From assembly GCA_027485405.1 (NCBI GenBank), contig JAIXRB010000050.1, positions 1-43,290 on the forward strand: a stretch of 43,290 nucleotides of DNA. Direction: 5' to 3'. The DNA comes from Leptospiraceae bacterium. GTDB lineage: Bacteria > Spirochaetota > Leptospiria > Leptospirales > Leptospiraceae. The number at the start of each line of letters is the position of its first letter. Within the stretch, counting starts at the first letter, position 1. Shown here one piece after another: positions 39,715-43,290 of this stretch. The notes under the pieces were generated by a model. The model was not told the DNA's origin, searched no databases, and saw only the letters and a list, made by a program, of their open reading frames with translations. The position numbers and the translations under genes were made by a program.

Positions 39715-40497
39715 TTACTCGGCTTCCTCTTTCAATGCGTTTCTTTCAGTTGGGTTCAAGAACGCGGCTAGTTTCTCTTTTACGATTCTAGGGTTATCTC
39801 CAGACTGAATAGAGAGTGTTCCTTCAACCATTACTTGTTTGATCACTAGTTCGTCTTCTGAACGTCGTGCAAGTTTTTTTACGAATGGAGAGGCAACCAT
39901 GTTCTGAGCTAAGGAACCATACAGAGTTGTGATCAAAGCCGTCGCCATACCGGCACCGATCGCACTCGCATCACCTCCTCCGAGGTTCTTTAACATCGCT
40001 ACAAGTCCAATCAGGGTTCCTAACATTCCAAATCCAGGAGCCAAACTGGCATACGTATCCCACCAAAGTCTACCGTATCCATGGCGAGTTGCGGTATTGG
40101 CAATTTCCGATTCCATAATGTTACGTACTAGTTCTGGATCAGTTCCGTCCACAACCAGCTGAATTCCCTTCTTTAGGAACTCTTCAGGCAATTCATTGAT
40201 ATCATCTTCTAAAGCGAGAAGTCCTTCTCGTCTTGCTTTCTCAGAAAAACTAACTAAAGTAGTAATCAAGTTCGGAAGATCGTAAGTGGGATTTTGAAAA
40301 ACCTTCTTTGTTACAGCACCAATACCCATCGTCGATGCCCAAGGAAAGGAGGCAATCGTCCCTGACAAAGCACCCAAGAATGTAATCATAATTGACGCAG
40401 GGTCAATCAAATCCAAAGGCGATAGTCCCCCTGAGATAACTCCCAATAGCATTAGGGCAGTACCTAGAGCTAAACCAATAACTGTTGCTATATCCAT
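39715..40497 (-). CDS. motA: Flagellar motor stator protein MotA
   Basis: 260 residues. ATVIGLALGTALMLLGVISG starts the first of four helices; EKARREGLLALEDDINELPE in the cytoplasmic loop is the rotor-contact region; SLAPGFGMLGTLIGLVAMLK and AIGAGMATALITTLYGSLAQ form helices 3 and 4 with the conserved prolines and glycines. Frame intact. Together with MotB it forms the proton channel that drives the periplasmic flagella. It is 9 bases after flbD. Confidence 0.95.
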   Translation of the reverse strand: MDIATVIGLALGTALMLLGVISGGLSPLDLIDPASIMITFLGALSGTIASFPWASTMGIGAVTKKVFQNPTYDLPNLITTLVSFSEKARREGLLALEDDINELPEEFLKKGIQLVVDGTDPELVRNIMESEIANTATRHGYGRLWWDTYASLAPGFGMLGTLIGLVAMLKNLGGGDASAIGAGMATALITTLYGSLAQNMVASPFVKKLARRSEDELVIKQVMVEGTLSIQSGDNPRIVKEKLAAFLNPTERNALKEEAE

Positions 40498-40506
40498 TTT
40501 TTTTTG

Positions 40507-40722
40507 TTATCCCTGAGAGTTGTTGTAGTTTTTGTTTGGAAAATCCAAGACCCTCTGCCGAAAGGCAATGATCTGTGAAATAACATCTGAGACTGATTCG
40601 GACACGACATATCTCCGATCACTCGTCAATGTGATGACTGTATCCGGATTTGCTTCAATGGATTCGATGAGATCCGAATTGAGAACAAACTCCGCTCCTT
40701 TCAGACGATGTAGAACTACCAC
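40507..40722 (-). CDS. flbD: FlbD family flagellar protein
   Basis: 71 residues from a GTG start: MVVLHRLKGAEFVLNSDLIE followed by SIEANPDTVITLTSDRRYVV. This is the compact FlbD family found before motA in spirochaetes and Gram-positives. Its biochemical role is unclear; it is distinct from the Caulobacter sigma-54 activator of the same name. Position directly before motA supports the call. Confidence 0.92.
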   Translation of the reverse strand: MVVLHRLKGAEFVLNSDLIESIEANPDTVITLTSDRRYVVSESVSDVISQIIAFRQRVLDFPNKNYNNSQG

Positions 40723-40743
40723 GGGTTCCCCCTATGAACTTAT

Positions 40744-41823
40744 CTACTTATGTCTATCGACGGACTTTAAAATTTCGTTGATGAATTTTTCCTCGGTAAA
40801 TCGGTCAATTGAGGCTTGGAAATCTCGAGTTTTGTAGCGAATAGAGTCAGATTCTTCCACTGCTGACAAAAGAGAATCTACTGTCTGTTCTGGAAAGAAC
40901 ACACCGGTTTTCTTAGAAACTACCGTTTCCAAAGCCCCACCTTGTCCAAAGGCAATGACGGGGGTGCCGTAGCTCTGCGCTTCCACTGGTGTGATTCCGA
41001 AATCCTCCAAGCCAGGAAAAATAAATCCCTTGGCCCGTTTGTAGTAGGAATGCACTTCTTCCCTCGGCAGTCCTTTTTTCCATTCGATGTTGGAGGGCAA
41101 ATTGCGAAGCAAAGTCTTTTCCGTTTGTCCTCCCCCAATCAAAAGGAGTTTTTTGCCGTTCTTTCGAAATGCCTCGATTGCGAGGTCCAGTCTTTTGTAA
41201 GGTGCAAAGGCACTGACGATTAAATAGAAGTCTTCTTTTTCAAACTCTTGGACTTTGTGTTTGCTTGGAACACAGGGCGGAAACACAACTTGGTAGTCTC
41301 TTCGATAGTACTTTTTGATTCGTTTTCCCACAAAATCAGAGTTACATAAGAAATGATCCACTCGTTGAGCCGAAGTCACATCCCAACTTCTTAGGTAATT
41401 GGAAATGTTTTGAAGAATGAAAAATTTTAAACCTGATCTTTGGGGAAAATAGTCGTAGTACATATCCCAAACATACCGCATCGGACTATGCACATAACTA
41501 ATATGAAGTGTGTTTGGGTGTGGGATGATTCCTTTTGCTACGCAATGCGACGATGACAAAATCAAATCGTAGCCCTTTAAATCTAAAGACTCTATCGCTG
41601 TTGGAAATAGCGGCAGATAGTTTCTATACAATTTTTCTTTAAAGGGAAGCTTGTCCGTAAATGCTGTAAATATCTTTCGATTTTCTATGTTTGCATTGAG
41701 TTTTCCTTTTGAATAAAACAATGTAAACAAGTCGGCAGTTGGAAATGCTTTCAAAATTGCATCTAAAACAACTTCACCTCCTCGAAAACCAGTCAACCAA
41801 TCGTGAATTACAGCTACTTTCAT
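40744..41823 (-). CDS. Glycosyltransferase family 4 protein
   Basis: 359 residues. The N-terminal acceptor domain begins KVAVIHDWLTGFRGGEVVLD (GGxE form typical of GT4). The donor-binding domain has FYLIVSAFAPYKRLDLAIEA, KLLLIGGGQTEKTLLRNLP, and the E-x7-E pattern in FIFPGLEDFGITPVEAQSYG followed by TPVIAFGQGGALETV. It probably adds a sugar to LPS or another envelope glycan; glycosylation of flagellar parts is possible given flbD next in the operon. Its ATG overlaps the mlaD-like stop by one base. Confidence 0.88.
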   Translation of the reverse strand: MKVAVIHDWLTGFRGGEVVLDAILKAFPTADLFTLFYSKGKLNANIENRKIFTAFTDKLPFKEKLYRNYLPLFPTAIESLDLKGYDLILSSSHCVAKGIIPHPNTLHISYVHSPMRYVWDMYYDYFPQRSGLKFFILQNISNYLRSWDVTSAQRVDHFLCNSDFVGKRIKKYYRRDYQVVFPPCVPSKHKVQEFEKEDFYLIVSAFAPYKRLDLAIEAFRKNGKKLLLIGGGQTEKTLLRNLPSNIEWKKGLPREEVHSYYKRAKGFIFPGLEDFGITPVEAQSYGTPVIAFGQGGALETVVSKKTGVFFPEQTVDSLLSAVEESDSIRYKTRDFQASIDRFTEEKFINEILKSVDRHK

Positions 41824-42617
41824 TAGTTTTGTGGTCCTATTCTTCTTCCCAAGAGTGTCGTACGCCCATAAAAGCTAGTGGATATCAGAAATGGAATTGG
41901 AAAAGTAGACTCTAGTTTTCTGGAAGACTCCATGTAATGTCTTCCCTCTAGACCGATTATCTGTGCATCAGTCACCGTTTCTTCTAAATTCTCGTACATC
42001 TCAGTGCTACCGATTAGTTTTGGGATTGTCCCTTTGTTTCCATCTAACTTTGAAGATACTGAACTTAAATCCGAAGTGATCTTTCGAATGTCCTCTCTAT
42101 TTTCTTCTATAAGGTTTGAACTTCCTTTGAAAAAATCGTCGAAGTATCGAGCTGAAGGTAAAAAATCTGCTTCCTTATCTTGTTTGGGAACTATGGGATT
42201 GAAAAAGGTGGTGCTTCCGTCTGACTTGCCCAAGTTGATGTTGATCACTCTGTTTGAAAAAACAGTAAGAGTTTGGAATTCAACTTTATAGGTGTCCCAA
42301 AAAGTAAATGGTTCTTCCATTGAGATAGTAAGCTCAATGGCTCTGTCTTGTTTGGGATCCAAGTAGCGCTTGTCAGGTACGTCTTTTGCTGGAATTCCTT
42401 CAATATGCGAAACAAAACCTTTTTTTACCCCGAGAATTCGGACTTCTGTTCCTTCTTTGATTCCATCGATATGAGAATAGTAGAGAGAAAACCGATAGGG
42501 GTAGCGATTCTCAGATTTGTCCTTTTTTATGACTGTTCCAAAGAACGCCAAAAAGGCAAGGGACATAAAAACGATTCCCAATAGAGCTATCCAATTAACT
42601 CGCTTAAACCACAACAC
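41823..42617 (-). CDS. MlaD/MCE-domain lipid transport protein
   Basis: 264 residues from GTG 42617. One N-terminal membrane helix (VNWIALLGIVFMSLAFLAFF) is followed by an MCE domain: RFSLYYSHIDGIKEGTEVRI, LGVKKGFVSHIEGI, and the strand TLTVFSNRVININLGKSDGS. The C-terminal part has helices with heptad character (LIEENREDIRKITSDLSSVS). MlaD proteins form hexameric rings that carry phospholipids between membranes with an MlaE permease and MlaF ATPase; neither is here. It heads the operon that continues into the glycosyltransferase and motility genes. Confidence 0.82.
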   Translation of the reverse strand: MLWFKRVNWIALLGIVFMSLAFLAFFGTVIKKDKSENRYPYRFSLYYSHIDGIKEGTEVRILGVKKGFVSHIEGIPAKDVPDKRYLDPKQDRAIELTISMEEPFTFWDTYKVEFQTLTVFSNRVININLGKSDGSTTFFNPIVPKQDKEADFLPSARYFDDFFKGSSNLIEENREDIRKITSDLSSVSSKLDGNKGTIPKLIGSTEMYENLEETVTDAQIIGLEGRHYMESSRKLESTFPIPFLISTSFYGRTTLLGRRIGPQN

Positions 42618-42680
42618 GCCTTATCTTTGGGTCGGAAAGAAAGGCTTGGCAAGTAGTTTTTATTTCATCCAATGGATGGA

Positions 42681-43290
42681 ATGAAAGCAGTTACTCTTGT
42701 AAAATACGACGAAGCCAACCCAGTTTTAGAGGTCAGAGAAAAAGAAGTATCTAGTCCTAAACCAGGAGAAGTGCGTATTAAAATCCATGCTTCACCAATC
42801 AATCCGTCTGACTTAATGTTCCTACGGGGACTTTATGGATTTAAGAAAAAAACACCTGTTACGGCAGGATTTGAAGGGAGTGGAATCGTCACTGCTTTGG
42901 GTGAAGGTGTCACTGCTTTAAAGATAGGCGATAGAGTCAGTTGTGTCGCCAGCCAAACAGATGGAACTTGGGCTGACGAAATAATTACTACAGTCGAAAA
43001 TTGCATTCCATTGTTACCTGAGACTTCTTTGGATTCTGGGGCCTGTTTTTTTGTGAATCCTATGACAGCTTGGGCTATGGTAGAACAAGGAACAAGAGAG
43101 AAGCATACTGCAATGGTTCAAACGGCGGCGGCAAGTGCCCTTGGTAAGATGGTGATTCGACTCTGCAAAGAACGATCTATTCCATTGATTAACATTGTTA
43201 GAAGAAAAGAACAAGAAGATGCTTTGATTAGCATTGGAGCTGAAAACGTTCTCAACTCTTCCTCTCCAAACTTCGCTAAGGATCTTTATA
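42681..43290 (+). CDS. Zinc-type alcohol dehydrogenase/quinone oxidoreductase-like protein, 3' end outside window
   Basis: The frame is open to the window end, giving about 203 residues. ATG 42681 is preceded by GGATGGA as a possible ribosome site; ATG 42672 is three codons earlier in the same frame. The N-terminal GroES-like domain reads KAVTLVKYDEANPVLEVREK, PGEVRIKIHASPINPSDLMF and TPVTAGFEGSGIVTALGEGV. The Rossmann domain starts AMVQTAAASALGKMVIRLCK, where the quinone-oxidoreductase AASGGVG loop is changed. No zinc cysteine is present at the catalytic site (ASPINPSD), so it is a zinc-free MDR enzyme (QOR or enoyl reductase-like). Divergent from the mlaD-like operon. Confidence 0.8.
   Translation, partial: MKAVTLVKYDEANPVLEVREKEVSSPKPGEVRIKIHASPINPSDLMFLRGLYGFKKKTPVTAGFEGSGIVTALGEGVTALKIGDRVSCVASQTDGTWADEIITTVENCIPLLPETSLDSGACFFVNPMTAWAMVEQGTREKHTAMVQTAAASALGKMVIRLCKERSIPLINIVRRKEQEDALISIGAENVLNSSSPNFAKDLY

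Noticed and set aside
1..43290. CRISPR arrays, tRNA or rRNA genes, prophage structural genes
   Set aside because: I saw no regularly spaced repeats, no recognisable RNA gene and no phage structural gene; only the two dispersed repeat copies and the IS element are repeated or mobile.

Overview
The window looks like chromosomal DNA of a spirochaete, most likely a Leptospira or close relative. The grounds are AT-rich, densely packed coding sequence; a flbD-motA-motB-fliL motility block beside LPS genes (kdsB, a glycosyltransferase); a loose lipoprotein signal; many overlapping ATGA/TAATG start-stop junctions; and large PAS/GAF histidine kinases. I had no database search, so genus is inferred from family content and style.

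Layout. 1-6800: housekeeping and envelope genes: a DUF1566-like fragment cut by the window edge, a double-ACT protein, a formylglycine-enzyme-like lectin-fold protein, an operon of DUF4139 protein, phytoene-desaturase-like oxidoreductase and MarR regulator, then mtnP. 6800-11050: an accessory island of decaying and living selfish or defence DNA. It holds a broken PIN toxin, a broken rhuM, intact divergent mazEF and brnTA toxin-antitoxin modules, an IS3-family element with a homopolymer frameshift in its transposase, two copies of a dispersed palindromic repeat, and fused end-fragments of a lost type I restriction system (hsdR 5' end joined to hsdS 3' ends). 11050-26500: metabolism and signalling: STAS protein and galK, pgi, an operon of two histidine kinases with amgK- and murU-like cell-wall recycling genes, a hydrolase, and the run argG-coaD-antiporter-ndk-prenyl synthase-tlyA. 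26500-37600: a possible lipoprotein, a BRO-N protein preceded by a 49-residue overlapping ORF, a remarkable three-domain protein (2Fe-2S ferredoxin, class III adenylate cyclase, class I-type haem peroxidase), a YceI-like protein, and a three-gene type I secretion-like operon (ABC, HlyD, TolC) whose ABC nucleotide-binding domain has lost most of its catalytic motifs. A KefB-like antiporter follows. 37600-42620: a minus-strand operon mlaD-like, glycosyltransferase, flbD, motA, motB (interrupted by a stop at a poly-A run), fliL, kdsB. The right edge cuts a quinone-oxidoreductase-like gene.

The strongest candidates for something undescribed are the ferredoxin-cyclase-peroxidase fusion (28502-30121), which reads as a one-protein redox/peroxide-to-cAMP device, and the secretion-like operon with a pseudo-ATPase (30790-35878). 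A third pattern is shared promoter geometry at three toxin-antitoxin loci: TTGACA, then 29-30 bases containing or abutting a dyad, then the start codon. This suggests leaderless, self-repressed transcripts.
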